Below, one piece after another: positions 19,604-30,355 of a DNA stretch of 64,000 nucleotides. Made by a program: the position numbers and the translations under genes. The stretch lies in NCBI GenBank assembly GCA_947462335.1, contig OX381704.1, positions 122,012,065 to 122,076,064 of the forward strand, written 5' to 3'. How positions within the stretch are numbered: the stretch's first letter is position 1; every line of letters starts with the position of its first letter. The notes beneath the pieces were generated by a model. That model made no database searches, was not told the origin of the DNA, and saw only the letters and a list, made by a program, of their open reading frames with translations. This DNA is from Harmothoe impar (Eukaryota; Annelida; Polychaeta; Phyllodocida; Polynoidae).

Positions 19604-20223
19604 CACTGTAAAAATATTCTTTTGAATATACAGAGAATCAATGCAAAACTTTACGGTAGATCACCATAAATGTGATTACGGTGAGGCAATGGTAAGTCAA
19701 CAAATTTTACTATGAATATCTGTTTCCAGTACGGTGAAACACAGTTTATTCATTTACGGTGAAGTTATGTCTTGTAAAAATATCCCGTTGAATATACAGG
19801 GAACCAACGTAAAATTTTACGGTGCATCATCATTACATATCATTACAGTGGGGCAATGTAAAATCGATCAATTTTACTTTGAATATCCATCATTCAGCAC
19901 AATGAAACACAGTTTATTTATGTTACGGTGAAGCTTTCTTTAATTCATGTTAAGTTTTATCACACCATGTGGCGGTTTGGTTCATGAGGAGATTTTGATT
20001 GATGCTAAGAACACTATTTTTGTGGTCATAAGAAAAATATATAAGGTTTGCTCTGTAGCCATCCTAGAGTGACTTCTCATGGACTGGCATTACAAAGCCG
20101 GACTTTCACCATTTAAATGACGGTGAACTTGAAATAACAGTGACCGTCATTTTTACGGTGAAAGTCCGGCACCCAGTGGTGCCAGTGAATCTCCATTATT
20201 TTGACGTAATTTTTTTTACAGTG
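19604..20223. mobile_element. 620-bp non-autonomous element, CACTGTAAAAA termini, TA target
   Basis: Ends are CACTGTAAAAAT and AATTTTTTTTACAGTG, flanked by TA at 19602-19603 and 20224-20225. Excision in silico restores a minisatellite unit. The left part repeats an ~130-bp motif beginning at TGTAAAAATAT.C.TTGAATA (19608 and 19774). Near the right end, GCCGGACTTTCACC pairs with GGTGAAAGTCCGGC (about 20096-20170). No coding sequence. Confidence 0.85.
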
Positions 20224-20290
20224 TAGGTACAATCAGGACCCTATCTAGTTGTGGCAGAGGTCTAGGCTAGACTAGGCACTAATGTTACCC

Positions 20291-20700
20291 TTACATCCTT
20301 TTATTGGTATATTGGTGGCATAGTTTCCCACCTGTTGTAAGCTAACACTATTTATTTGTCTGGGTCATAATCCTTAGTGGTTGAATGTGTTTGTTAGTGA
20401 CTTTTGGTGCCAAAAAAGTTAAACAATCACATGATAGGAAAAGGTGAGATACAATGCTGAGTAGATTCGGTTAATATAAACACAGCACCCGCCTCAGGAG
20501 TTCCATATACGGACATCACCCTGGTGTCAGGTTATCGATGGTTGCACACCCCCAGGCAACTATTGGCAGAACTCAAAGAGGCGCATCAACATCCCCTGGC
20601 AAAGGGGTTGTTGATGTAGATCAGTGCAAGTGGTGAAATGGTCGAGCACCACAGCCTTTGCTTGGAAATGACTTTATTTGTTTTAGGCTACCTGAACTAA
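20291..20700. repeat. Tail of the minisatellite-bearing repeat, MITE-free copy
   Basis: Collinear with 11701-12345. It retains the empty site (CAGGCAACTATTGGCAG, about 20555) for the MITE present in the other copy. From 20701 to 21046 nothing more was recognised. Confidence 0.7.
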
Positions 20701-21046
20701 GATGAACAGGGCAGCACAGAAAGCCCAGTGATCAACTTAAAGTTGCTGTTCTCTCCATGAAGGGTGGATTTCTTAAGGTGCAACAGAATGCAACATCGTT
20801 TATTGAAAAGTACATCTGCGACGCAGTGGGTAGGGCAGATTAATGATACATTAATGCCCTTTACTGTGCATTTCTACATTAGCACATGAATTATACAACA
20901 CTAAAGCAGCATTTCTGGTTTACATACACAGGTGCTGTACATGATACAGGGACACGAGGCCTTAGTTAAAGGAGCAATATCATCACTCACGCAGCTACCA
21001 CATAGTAGACTAGAACAGTACTAGAATTGTGAGTGGGACACGCTCA

Positions 21047-21154
21047 CCCAGTGGGCACAAAATTCTGTTCAATGTTGAATCAACGTTGAATCAACATTGA
21101 ATCGATGTTGACAACCATTTATCAATGTTGATTCAATGTTCTGTGCCCACTGGG
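21047..21154. mobile_element. 108-bp MITE, CCCAGTGGGCACA termini
   Basis: Perfect 13-bp inverted termini CCCAGTGGGCACA and TGTGCCCACTGGG surround repeated AACGTTGAATC/AACATTGAATC units. Elements with this terminus are, to my knowledge, widespread in aquatic animal genomes. A degenerate relative lies at 26756-26890. Confidence 0.8.
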
Positions 21155-21519
21155 CAGTGATTATGCCGCTTTAATATTGTCAGGTTGGTCAGTACTGACC
21201 AACACACCTTAGTCTTCTCCATTTCAATGGGTTTTAGGCTGAGTCCTTTCGAGTATTTGTCATATGTGGTTATACCTCAGTCATTTTTGAATAGCACTTG
21301 CTCATGGCTGACCAATGTCCCTGTGACTGTCCTGGGATAGCCACTTCACACTAAAGGCCAGGGTATTCAGATTTTTCTGTGTATACTGGACCACGGCTTC
21401 CCTAGAGTGGGGGGTCATTCTGTAGGCAGCCTGGACTCCCTTTTGACTCTGTGTCTTTTCTCTGTGTGGCTGCATTATATACTGCACACAGCGTCGATGA
21501 GGTAAAGAAAAGTGTAAAC
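21155..21519. other. Non-coding, nothing recognised
   Basis: No supported feature; the short minus-strand ORF at 21302-21487 shows no domain. Confidence 0.5.
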
Positions 21520-22190
21520 CCCCCTGGGCCCTGGCTGCAGGGGATGTAGGAGATAATTAGCACTAATTAAGTCGTTAGTCATGGACAGGGAAGAAGAACA
21601 TCTTATTTTATGTCCTTTTTTGTCCTGAGGCATTTTGGTCATCAGCCTCTGATCTGCTCATAAAGCATAGAGCCTAGGTAACTATGGTATATCACTGGGC
21701 GAGGTGTTCATAAATAGAGAGAACAGGGCTCTATAATATGCAAACTGACCACACCATATGGAAGACTGCATATTAGTTAGGGGTAATACCGTCTGGCAAT
21801 ATAAGATCTAAGATGATTTGAATTATAAAGAGAGAAAAGAAGTTTCTGCCAACCTGGCAAGTGTAGCCTGCAGTAAATGCCCCTGGACTGGCTGTATCAG
21901 GACAGGAGTGGGTGAGAGAATGTGAGAAGTAAGGCTTTAGCCAGGATCACTGTCAGAATGTATAACATTACTGTACATTATGATAAATGCAGAGCTAAGG
22001 GACTCAGGGCGGTAGTTACCATGCCAACCACCTATGGTGACTCAGCAGAAGAGCAAAGCCACCTACAGAAGGGCAAACCACTCATCGTGTAAAGGTCACT
22101 AGGCTGCTGTATCACTGGGCCAGGGGAGTGGAGGAATGATATCAGTGATGTAATATGTGAAAAGGCATCTAAATGCAGGGTGGACTTTTG
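21520..22190. repeat. Interspersed repeat R1, third copy
   Basis: Collinear with 15690-16290 and partly with 1735-1965, with small indels. It ends near GGAGTGGAGGAATGATATCA. Confidence 0.75.
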
Positions 22191-22250
22191 CACAGTATAT
22201 ATAATGTGTTGTTTGTTTTCTTATTGGAATGTCAACCACATTTCAACGTT

Positions 22251-22291
22251 GGCCGTATTCCACTTAGCCTTCAGCCTCATGGAATACGGCC
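22251..22291. repeat. Short hairpin, GGCCGTATTCCA..GGAATACGGCC
   Basis: A perfect 11-bp stem with an ~18-base loop; sister of 17845-17885. Confidence 0.7.
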
Positions 22292-22493
22292 AAGATTTAA
22301 CTCATGAAATTACTAAATGGCTAAAGACTCCAGGAACTTGGTGTTTATTCTTTTACCTTTATGAATATACCTTTTATTAAATCAAAATGTGACTGTAATC
22401 TATAAGTCCTAACAGTTAGCAGGTGGAAGACTGCCCGGATTTACAACACAGATTGAACAACCCGCCCAGGCTGGGTATCCAGGTCACTCAGCC

Positions 22494-25400
22494 TTCAGAC
22501 AGCCCCCCCCCAGTCCCCCATCTCAGTAGGACCTAGACCAGCTGGTCCCAGACCATGTACAGCCCCAGTGCTGCCCCCTGGTGTACTTCAGACAGCCCCC
22601 CCCCCCAGTCCCCCATCTCAGTAGGACCTAGACCAGCTGGTCCCAGCACGACCATGTACAGCCCCAGTGCTGCCCCCTGGTGTACTTCAGACAGGGCCCC
22701 CCCCAGTCCCCAATCTCAGTAGGACCTAGACCAGCTGGTCCCAGACCATGTACAGCCCCAGTGCTGCCCCCTGGTGTACTTCAGACAGCCCTCCCCCCAG
22801 TCCCCCATCTCAGTAGGACCTAGACCAGCCGGTCCCAGAACGACCATGTACAGCCCCAGTGCTGCCCCCTGGTGTACTTCAGACAGCCCTCCCCCCAGTC
22901 CCCCATCTCAGTAGGACCTAGACCAGCTGGTCCCAGACCATGTACAGCCCCAGTGCTGCCCCCTGGTGTACTTCAGACAGCCCCCCCCCAGTCCCCCATC
23001 TCAGTAGGACCTAGACCAGCTGGTCCCAGCACGACCATGTACAGCCCCAGTGCTGCCCCCTGGTGTACTTCAGACAGCCCCCCCCCCAGTCCCCCATCTC
23101 AGTAGGAGCTAGACCAGCTGGTCCCAGACCATGTACAGCCCCAGTGCTGCCCCCTGGTGTACTTCAGACAGCCCCCCCCCCCAGTCCCCCATCTCAGTAG
23201 GAGCTAGACCAGCTGGTCCCAGAACATGTACAGCCCCAGTGCTGCCCCCTGGTGTACTTCAGACAGCCCCCCCCCCAGTCCCCCATCTCAGTAGGACCTA
23301 GACCAGCTGGTCCCAGACCATGTACAGCCCCAGTGCTGCCCCCTGGTGTACTTCAGACAGCCCCCCCCCAGTCCCCCATCTCAGTAGGACCTAGACCAGC
23401 TGGTCCCAGACCATGTACAGCCCCAGTGCTGCCCCCTGGTGTACTTCAGACAGGGCCCCCCCCCAGTCCCCCATCTCAGTAGGACCTAGACCAGCTGGTC
23501 CCAGACCATGTACAGCCCCAGTGCTGCCCCCTGGTGTACTTCAGACAGGGCCCCCCCCCAGTCCCCCATCTCAGTAGGACCTAGACCAGCTGGTCCCAGA
23601 CCATGTACAGCCCCAGTGCTGCCCCCTGGTGTACTTCAGACAGCCCCCCCCCCAGTCCCCCATCTCAGTAGGACCTAGACCAGCTGGTCCCAGACCATGT
23701 ACAGCCCCAGTGCTGCCCCCTGGTGTACTTCAGACAGCCCCCCCCCCCAGTCCCCCATCTCAGTAGGACCTAGACCAGCTGGTCCCAGACCATGTACAGC
23801 CCCAGTGCTGCCCCCTGGTGTACTTCAGACAGGGCCCCCCCCAGTCCCCCATCTCAGTAGGACCTAGACCAGCTGGTCCCAGACCATGTACAGCCCCAGT
23901 GCTGCCCCCTGGTGTACTTCAGACAGGGCCCCCCCCAGTCCCCCATCTCAGTAGGACCTAGACCAGCTGGTCCCAGACCATGTCCAGCCCCAGTGCTGCC
24001 CCCTGGTGTACTTCAGACAGGCCCCCCCCCAGTCCCCCATCTCAGTAGGACCTAGACCAGCTGGTCCCAGACCATGTACAGCCCCAGTGCTGCCCCCTGG
24101 TGTACTTCAGACACCCCCCCAGTCCCCCATCTCAGTAGGACCTAGACCAGCTGGTCCCAGACCCTGTACAGCCCCAGTGCTGCCCCCTGGTGTACTTCAG
24201 ACAGCCCCCCCCCCAGTCCCCCATCTCAGTAGGACCTAGACCAGCTGGTCCCAGACCATGTACAGCCCCAGTGCTGCCCCCTGGTGTACTTCAGACAGGG
24301 CCCCCCCCAGTCCCCAATCTCAGTAGGACCTAGACCAGCTGGTCCCAGACCATGTACAGCCCCAGTGCTGCCCCCTGGTGTACTTCAGACAGCCCCCCCC
24401 CCCAGTCCCCCATCTCAGTAGGACCTAGACCAGCTGGTCCCAGACCCTGTACAGCCCCAGTGCTGCCCCCTGGTGTACTTCAGACAGCCCCCCCCCCCAG
24501 TCCCCCATCTCAGTAGGACCTAGACCAGCTGGTCCCAGACCATGTACAGCCCCAGTGCTGCCCCCTGGTGTACTTCAGACAGCCCCCCCCCCAGTCCCCC
24601 ATCTCAGTAGGACCTAGACCAGCTGGTCCCAGACCATGTACAGCCCCAGTGCTGCCCCCTGGTGTACTTCAGACAGCCCCCCCCCCCCAGTCCCCCATCT
24701 CAGTAGGACCTAGACCAGCTGGTCCCAGACCCTGTACAGCCCCAGTGCTGCCCCCTGGTGTACTTCAGACAGCCCCCCCCCCCCCCCAGTCCCCCATCTC
24801 AGTAGGACCTAGACCAGCTGGTCCCAGACCATGTACAGCCCCAGTGCTGCCCCCTGGTGTACTTCAGACAGCCCCCCCCCCCCCCCCCAGTCCCCCATCT
24901 CAGTAGGACCTAGACCAGCTGGTCCCAGCACGACCATGTACAGCCCCAGTGCTGCCCCCTGGTGTACTTCAGACAGCCCCCCCCCCCCCCCCCCAGTCCC
25001 CCATCTCAGTAGGACCTAGACCAGCTGGTCCCAGACCATGTACAGCCCCAGTGCTGCCCCCTGGTGTACTTCAGACAGCCCCCCCCCCCAGTCCCCCATC
25101 TCAGTAGGACCTAGACCAGCTGGTCCCAGACCATGTACAGCCCCAGTGCTGCCCCCTGGTGTACTTCAGACAGCCCCCCCCCCCAGTCCCCCATCTCAGT
25201 AGGACCTAGACCAGCTGGTCCCAGAACGACCATGTACAGCCCCAGTGCTGCCCCCTGGTGTACTTCAGACAGGGCCCCCCCCAGTCCCCAATCTCAGTAG
25301 GACCTAGACCAGCTGGTCCCAGACCATGTACAGCCCCAGTGCTGCCCCCTGGTGTACTTCAGACAGGGCCCCCCCCAGTCCCCAATCTCAGTAGGACCTA

Positions 25401-26312
25401 GACCAGCTGGTCCCAGACCATGTACAGCCCCAGTGCTGCCCCCTGGTGTACTACAGACAGGCACCCCCCCCCCCCTAGTCCCCCTAGTCCCCCTAGACCA
25501 GCTGGTCCCAGACCATGTACAGCCCCAGTGCTGCCCCCTGGTGTACTTCAGACAGGCACCCCCCCCCCCCCCTAGTCCCCCTAGTCCCCCTAGACCAGCT
25601 GGTCCCAGACCATGTACAGCCCCAGTGCTGCCCCCTGGTGTACTTCAGACAGCCCCCCCCCCAGTCCCCCATCTCAGTAGGACCTAGACCAGCTGGTCCC
25701 AGACCATGAACAGCCCCAGTGCTGCCCCCTGGTGTACTTCAGACAGCCCCCCCCCCCCTAGTCCCCCATCTCAGTAGGACCTAGACCAGCTGGTCCCAGC
25801 ACGACCATGTACAGCCCCAGTGCTGCCCCCTGGTGTACTTCAGACAGCCCCCCCCCCCAGTCCCCCATCTCAGTAGGACCTAGACCAGCTGGTCCCAGAC
25901 CCTGTACAGCCCCAGTGCTGCCCCCTGGTGTACTTCAGACAGCCCCCCCCCCCAGTCCCCCATCTCAGTAGGACCTAGACCAGCTGGTCCCAGACCATGT
26001 ACAGCCCCAGTGCTGCCCCCTGGTGTACTTCAGACAGCCCCCCCCCCAGTCCCCCATCTCAGTAGGACCTAGACCAGCTGGTCCCAGACCCTGTACAGCC
26101 CCAGTGCTGCCCCCTGGTGTACTTCAGACAGCCCCCCCCCCAGTCCCCCATCTCAGTAGGAGCTAGACCAGCTGGTCCCAGACCATGTACAGCCCCAGTG
26201 CTGCCCCCTGGTGTACTTCAGACAGCCCCCCCCCAGTCCCCCATCTCAGTAGGACCTAGACCAGCTGGTCCCAGCACGACCATGTGCAGCCCCAGTGCTG
26301 CCTCCTGGTGAG
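22494..26312. repeat. ~94-bp minisatellite, about 40 units, each with a CTCF-like motif
   Basis: Each unit reads CAGTCCCCCATCTCAGTAGG, ACCTAGACCAGCTGGTCCCA, GACCATGTACAGCCCCAGTG, CTGCCCCCTGGTGTACTTCA, GACAG and then a C-run of about 7-16. Lengths vary through the C-run and an optional ACG after CCCAG. Two units near 25460-25600 have a shortened middle (CCCCTAGTCCCCCTAG). On the minus strand every unit contains CACCAGGGGGCAGCA, a 15/16 match to the CTCF core consensus CCASYAGRKGGCRSYR. The flank at 26313 continues as interspersed repeat S. Short ORFs here are by-products of the repetition. Confidence 0.95.
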
Positions 26313-26404
26313 GAAACAGGTCATGAAGCACCTGCAGCTCAGCTGGTCAGCGCGGCCAGAAATACCCCACTTCCTGTTAGCTTCTGGGAAACAACACATG
26401 ACCA

Positions 26405-26693
26405 AGCCCAAATAAAAAAAAATGTTGGTTTCCGGTAACATGGTCAGACAACCCAGACCCGGCCGGTCGTTTTTTTTTGCTTATTTTTAAATGGTTTTTT
26501 TTAAATTTATTTATTTTAGGCCTATTTTAAGCGTTTTTCCTCTAAAATCCTTAAAAATTATCCGATTTACAAACTGTAAAATTTGGTAGTTGGGGAAAAA
26601 TTTGTAAAAGAGAAAAAAAGAGGGGGACCTGGCCCTGTTTTGCTAGACCCGGTCTGGTTACCCGAAACAAACCTTCTTTTTTTTTTGGCCCAA
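26405..26693 (-). mobile_element. MITE of the GGTTTGTTTCAGGT family, minus orientation
   Basis: Reads GCCCAAATAAAAAAAAATGT..GGTAACATGG on the left and GTTACCCGAAACAAACCTTC..TTTTTTTTGGCCC on the right. The interior is more diverged and longer than in other copies. It separates two pieces of repeat S. Confidence 0.75.
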
Positions 26694-26755
26694 TAGGGTC
26701 CAGGCCATCTGCAGCCCCACTGCTGCCTCCTGCCCAGTTGGAAAAACATTCCAGT

Positions 26756-26890
26756 TTAACATTGAGTCAATGTTGAATCAATGTTGAATCAACATTGAAT
26801 TAACATTGAATCAACTTTGAATCAATATTGAATCAACATTGAATCAATATTGAATCAGTGATCATCGTTGATTCAACGTTGTGTGTGCGG
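26756..26890. repeat. Degenerate TCAACATTGAA repeat, relic of the CCCAGTGGGCACA family
   Basis: About ten units alternating TCAATGTTGAA and TCAACATTGAA, ending TTCAACGTTGTGTGTGCGG. It resembles the interior of the MITE at 21047-21154 but has lost clean termini. Confidence 0.65.
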
Positions 26891-27113
26891 TAAGTGCTGA
26901 GAAAGGAGGTCATACAAAGAGGTTGGCACAGCCAGAAATAGTCTACGTCAAGGTGGCTTCTGGGTAATGCCACAGAATACTCCACTTCCTGTGGGCTTCT
27001 GGGAAATAACAGGCAGACTGGCCACTTTGAGCTCAGTCCCAAGGCCACATGGGAGGCCGCTACATCTGTAAATCCCCAGGGGGGGGGCACTTAGTATACT
27101 TTGCATACACATG

Positions 27114-27810
27114 AGTAGTATAGTATGTATCGGAACGGGACTATAGTTAAGTACTGTTTATTACTCAATCGACCTGCAGCCAATCAGAGGCCTCTCATTG
27201 GCTGCTTTTGAATTTCCCGCCAAAAGGGAGGCCTCCCTTTTGGCGGGAAATTCAAATAGGTCACGTGACCGGAAGTGACCTACTTCCGGTCACATGACCT
27301 TTGGGCGGGAAATTCAAATAGGTCACGTGACCGGAAGTGACCTACTTAAGAGGGTCACGTGACCACCATGTTGGCGGGAAATTCAAATAGGTCACGTGAC
27401 TGGAAGTGACCTACTTAAGGGGGTCACGTGACTACTAGGTTGGCGCGAATTTCAAAATAAGTCACTTGAGATTTTTATGGATAAATAAATTTTAAAAAAG
27501 AAAAAAAGCAAGCTGAAAGCTTGCTAAAAAATAATTTAAAAATGTGGCTCTTTTTTTTAGGGGGGGGAGGGGCACTCTGGGGGGCACTCTTTAAGATGCA
27601 TGGGGGGGGAGGGGGGGAGGGGGGGGAGGGGAAGGGTTTTTTAAGAGTGAGACTCGCTTCTCTGCCCTCTCTTTTAGAGGGCAGAGAGGCGAGTCTACTG
27701 GTTCGTCTACTTACAATGAAATGTATCATGATTGCGTTTATGATGATGTGCATCATGATGTGACTATCTTACAACTTTATAAGAAATAAGCAAGGTCTCT
27801 CTCCTATACA
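27114..27810 (+). repeat. Left TIR of the 9.5-kb element
   Basis: Order inward: terminus, CCAATCAG box, segment between GAGGCCTC palindromes, arrays of GGTCACGTGACCGGAAGTGA with TTGGCGGGAAATTC (E2F-like), an AT-rich stretch with AAGCAAGCTGAAAGCTTGCT, a G-rich tract, a hairpin, and ATGATGTGCATCATGATGTG. It ends at ..CTCTCTCCTATACA, where similarity to the right TIR stops sharply. Confidence 0.9.
27650..27696. repeat. TIR hairpin, positional equivalent of 13596-13637
   Basis: Arms of 21 bp with one mismatch (AGACTCGCTTCTCTGCCCTC and its complement) around CTTT. The right TIR carries the same hairpin at about 36033-36079. Confidence 0.85.
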
Positions 27811-28602
27811 TGGGCGTACTTACACTGACTATTTGTAAACTAATGAATGGGACTTCTTCGTTAAAATCAGTATCTACAACTCTTTCAATCTTAAGGCTTT
27901 TTTTTGAGTTTATTCTTTTGTTCAATTTTGGGCCCACCTCAAAAGAGGAATAGGCCCTCGCTTGCTCATCAGAGCCGGGGTGTAGAAGGCCCCTGCCCTG
28001 TCGGGTACGTTCTGAGATAGATCGCCCTCTGGTACGTTTTTGGTTACTTTGGAGCTCTCAGTCGACTGTCTTATCCACCTTAAAAAAACCAGACTTTCGG
28101 TGTCTCATGATAAAACTGGTGCCTTATACTAAGTGCTGGATTACTTTCTCATTTTTTTATTGTTCTATCCGATGCTTATTTAATTTTTGCACTGATAAAA
28201 ACGGCTAGCTTGTACAAACACGCGGTCTATTTAAGCGTTAAGTGTAGAAAATGAACAGAACAGTGCACAGAAAATAGAGCTACCGACTACATTTCGCCCA
28301 GTCACTCAGCGGAGAACAAAAGAACTACTGACGTAGTGTACCCGCTATTCCGACAGTTGGCGCCACCGTTATACTTTTCCCGCGTGCGACATGAAGCCCT
28401 GGGGTGGGTACTGGCTGTTTGGTTGTAGGTACCGAAACATAAAAAACTACAGCCAGCCCATGTCATGGTGAGACAGCTCTCTTATTCCCCCTTGAGTAGC
28501 GTCCGTAGGGCCTATGACAAAACCTAGTCCCGTACACTGAGCAGCTTCAGGTCTGAAGGCTCATACAGAAAAATGTGTGGGTGTGTGGGTGTGTGGGTGT
28601 GT

Positions 28603-28690
28603 GGGTTGCTTTACGCCTTAGTTAACAGCTATGGTCATTTCAAGGGCGGTGATGGTGATCGAATCTATGGTCCTTTTACCGAGACAAGGG
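28603..28690. repeat. Internal duplication in the 9.5-kb element, copy 1
   Basis: TGCTTTACGCC.TA.TTAACAG and GGTGATGGTGATCGAATCTA recur at 31298-31412. The second copy has about 30 extra bases before the shared TTTTACCGAG. Just upstream lies a short GTGTGTGG repeat. Confidence 0.75.
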
Positions 28691-29232
28691 TTTCTTTTAC
28701 ATCCCACACTACATAGCAGAGAGACGTCTAGCAGATTCAGAGTGGATAGAATTTATCCACTGACCACGGGAGCCCCAGACAGCCGGTGACCAGTGGTGGT
28801 GGTGGAAGGGGTCAGGGGCAGTTTGTAGTAATCTGATACATCCTGGTCAGATACCACCACTAACCTTACCCCTTCTAACTGTGCCTGCAAACCCAAAATA
28901 TTTGAATACCTGATTGAATTGATGTTATTCTTTAATAAGCATGACATGCATGTCATGTGCTTCACATAGGTACTTTATTTATGATTCAACTCCTACCAGA
29001 AGCCAGTATATAAGAAAATGTTTGATACAACGTTATCATGTTATACATTTTTGTATTACTGCTTCTAGAAAGAGTTGAGGCTTAATTAATTTACCTCTGT
29101 GGAACACAGAACATGAATAATATATCTATTTTAGAATTTCATCAAATTAATGAAGCCTTTTATCATCTTTGATTGTGAGGCATACGCTTTTCTTACACAC
29201 AACAGCTGTCATCTATCAAGGGGCTCTGGATG

Positions 29233-29445
29233 GGGGGTCCCCATGTCGAATGTCGATCTTAGAAAATGGCCATGTCACATGTCAATGTCACTTAATAATG
29301 CTCATATCCCATGTCGATTTTAAGAATTGCTCATGTCGCCTGTCACTATGATTTTTGGGCCTCATGTCACTTGTCATTAGGCCTCATGTCGTTTGTCGAT
29401 TATAAGAAATGGCCATGTCGCCATGTCGAATTTGGTGGTCCACAC
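29233..29445 (+). repeat. CATGTC repeat family, copy 1
   Basis: Dense repetition of CATGTCGA, CATGTCAC and TTGTCGATT.TAAGAA, ending TCGAATTTGGTGGTCCAC. It occurs inverted at 35225-35390, bordering the CAG array with the same GTGGACCAC junction, and diverged at 54130-54262. Probably a dispersed element of unknown class. Confidence 0.65.
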
Positions 29446-29662
29446 CCATTATCAAGTGTCAGGGCATGTTGGCTGCTTGACCACATAGTCTGTCATCACC
29501 CTTGTTTCTGTGCCTTATCTAAACAGCTAATTAGTGGCCGCTAGCCGAGAGTACCTCCCTGGTCACCTCTCCCAAATCTGCTAGACGCCTCACTGATAGG
29601 GGTGTGTGGGTGTGTGGGTCTGTGTGTGTCTGTTCGGTCTGTGTGTGCACGCGTCTTGCACT

Positions 29663-29751
29663 CTAGTCTTGCGGACCACTGTTAAGACTGTGGTTGGAGA
29701 GCGCGACATAGCCGCCCGCTACACTCTCCAAACAGGGGTCCGCAAGACTAG
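29663..29751. ncRNA. Compact 89-nt two-stem hairpin, possible structured RNA
   Basis: CTAGTCTTGCGGACC pairs perfectly with GGTCCGCAAGACTAG, and within it TGGTTGGAGAG faces CTCTCCAAACA around a ~20-base GC-rich loop. Only the pairing is seen. No promoter element or known RNA family was recognised; it could equally be a DNA-level structure. Confidence 0.35.
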
Positions 29752-29787
29752 GCCAGATCGCGCTCTTGCTTAAAGGTGCACCTCAAC

Positions 29788-29925
29788 TCAGTGCGCCTTT
29801 AACAGCCGTCCCAAATAGGTGAAGTTCTTGACGCGGCACAGCGCCTCCCACCAGTAGCCAATCAGCGCGCCGAACGCCGGACACACCCCCACCGTGTGAG
29901 CCTCTAAGTAGGTCACACGAATCAT
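29788..29925 (-). CDS. Small ORF, 45 aa, unknown, overlapping the previous stop
   Basis: Starts with an ATG at 29925 and ends at TGA 29788-29790. It contains GYWWEALCRVKNFTYLGRLL (residues 23-42), a hydrophobic-aromatic then basic composition. Its start codon overlaps the stop of the upstream minus-strand ORF in the form ATGA. No family was recognised. Its position inside a mobile element and its good codon composition are the only arguments that it is coding. Confidence 0.25.
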   Translation of the reverse strand: MIRVTYLEAHTVGVCPAFGALIGYWWEALCRVKNFTYLGRLLKAH

Positions 29926-30113
29926 ACTAAGATGCCGAGGTCTTCAGTCGGTTCGTCGCGACGGCCGCGAGCGATTGCGCGGTCGTCTAGATTCACTGCC
30001 TTGATTGGCAGAGGGGGGGGCTGATTACCCCCCGTCGGATGAATTGCGGCGAAACCATAATCAATTTTTCGCTGTTTTAGATAAAAGAGATCCAGAGCTA
30101 TCCGCTCGTCCAA
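29922..30113 (-). CDS. Small ORF, about 63 codons, unknown
   Basis: An open frame without an internal ATG, beginning shortly after a TAA (the first codon used is TTG), so it would need to be an exon or a fragment. It contains KIDYGFAAIHPTGGNQPPPL and an RGRRDEPTEDL tail. It ends in ATGA, shared with the next ORF's start. A frameshifted single gene is possible. Function unknown. Confidence 0.2.
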   Translation of the reverse strand: MDERIALDLFYLKQRKIDYGFAAIHPTGGNQPPPLPIKAVNLDDRAIARGRRDEPTEDLGILV

Positions 30114-30194
30114 GAATTATTTTTCTATCAGCCCGGGATCACCCTCAAATTAAGGCCTAAAGTCCAAAAACCCAAAATTTTTTCCCTATGGGAT

Positions 30195-30355
30195 TTCAAG
30201 GTCTAAGCGTTTTTTGTAGCCCCAAGGAGCAGCTCACGGGTTCGAACCCTGTAAACGCCTTGACGCGCTTTCGTCGCCTTAGGCGACGTGGCTAGACGTC
30301 TTGACTAAAACTTAGTGAGGGTTCGAACCCAGAACGTCCGTATTAGACGCCTAAT
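30195..30355 (+). other. Two tRNA-like T-arm sequences
   Basis: GGGTTCGAACCC-type sequences, the universal tRNA T-arm/B-box, occur at about 30238-30250 and 30320-30331. GCGTTT upstream could pair with AAACGC downstream of the first. A perfect palindrome CGTCGCCTTAGGCGACG lies between them. No complete cloverleaf could be drawn, so these are probably tRNA-derived repeat fragments. Confidence 0.35.

Larger units (their letters stand above)
18535..20290. repeat. 50-bp minisatellite interrupted by two TA-flanked transposons
   Basis: Minisatellite units occupy 18535-18727, 19565-19603 and 20224-20290. Joining the pieces across the two insertions gives ordinary unit sequence (CTTACCTAGTAGTAGCAGG and AGGACTAGGTAC), so both insertions landed inside the array. 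Confidence 0.8.

Noticed and set aside
22872..25709. Proline-rich ORFs of 62-112 codons in the 94-bp minisatellite
   Set aside because: They are created by C-runs and repeat register, and frames change with each C-run length.
22494..26312. CRISPR array interpretation of the tandem repeats
   Set aside because: Units are contiguous with no unique spacers and the sequence is eukaryotic; the same holds for the 30/36-bp, 69-bp and 146-bp arrays.
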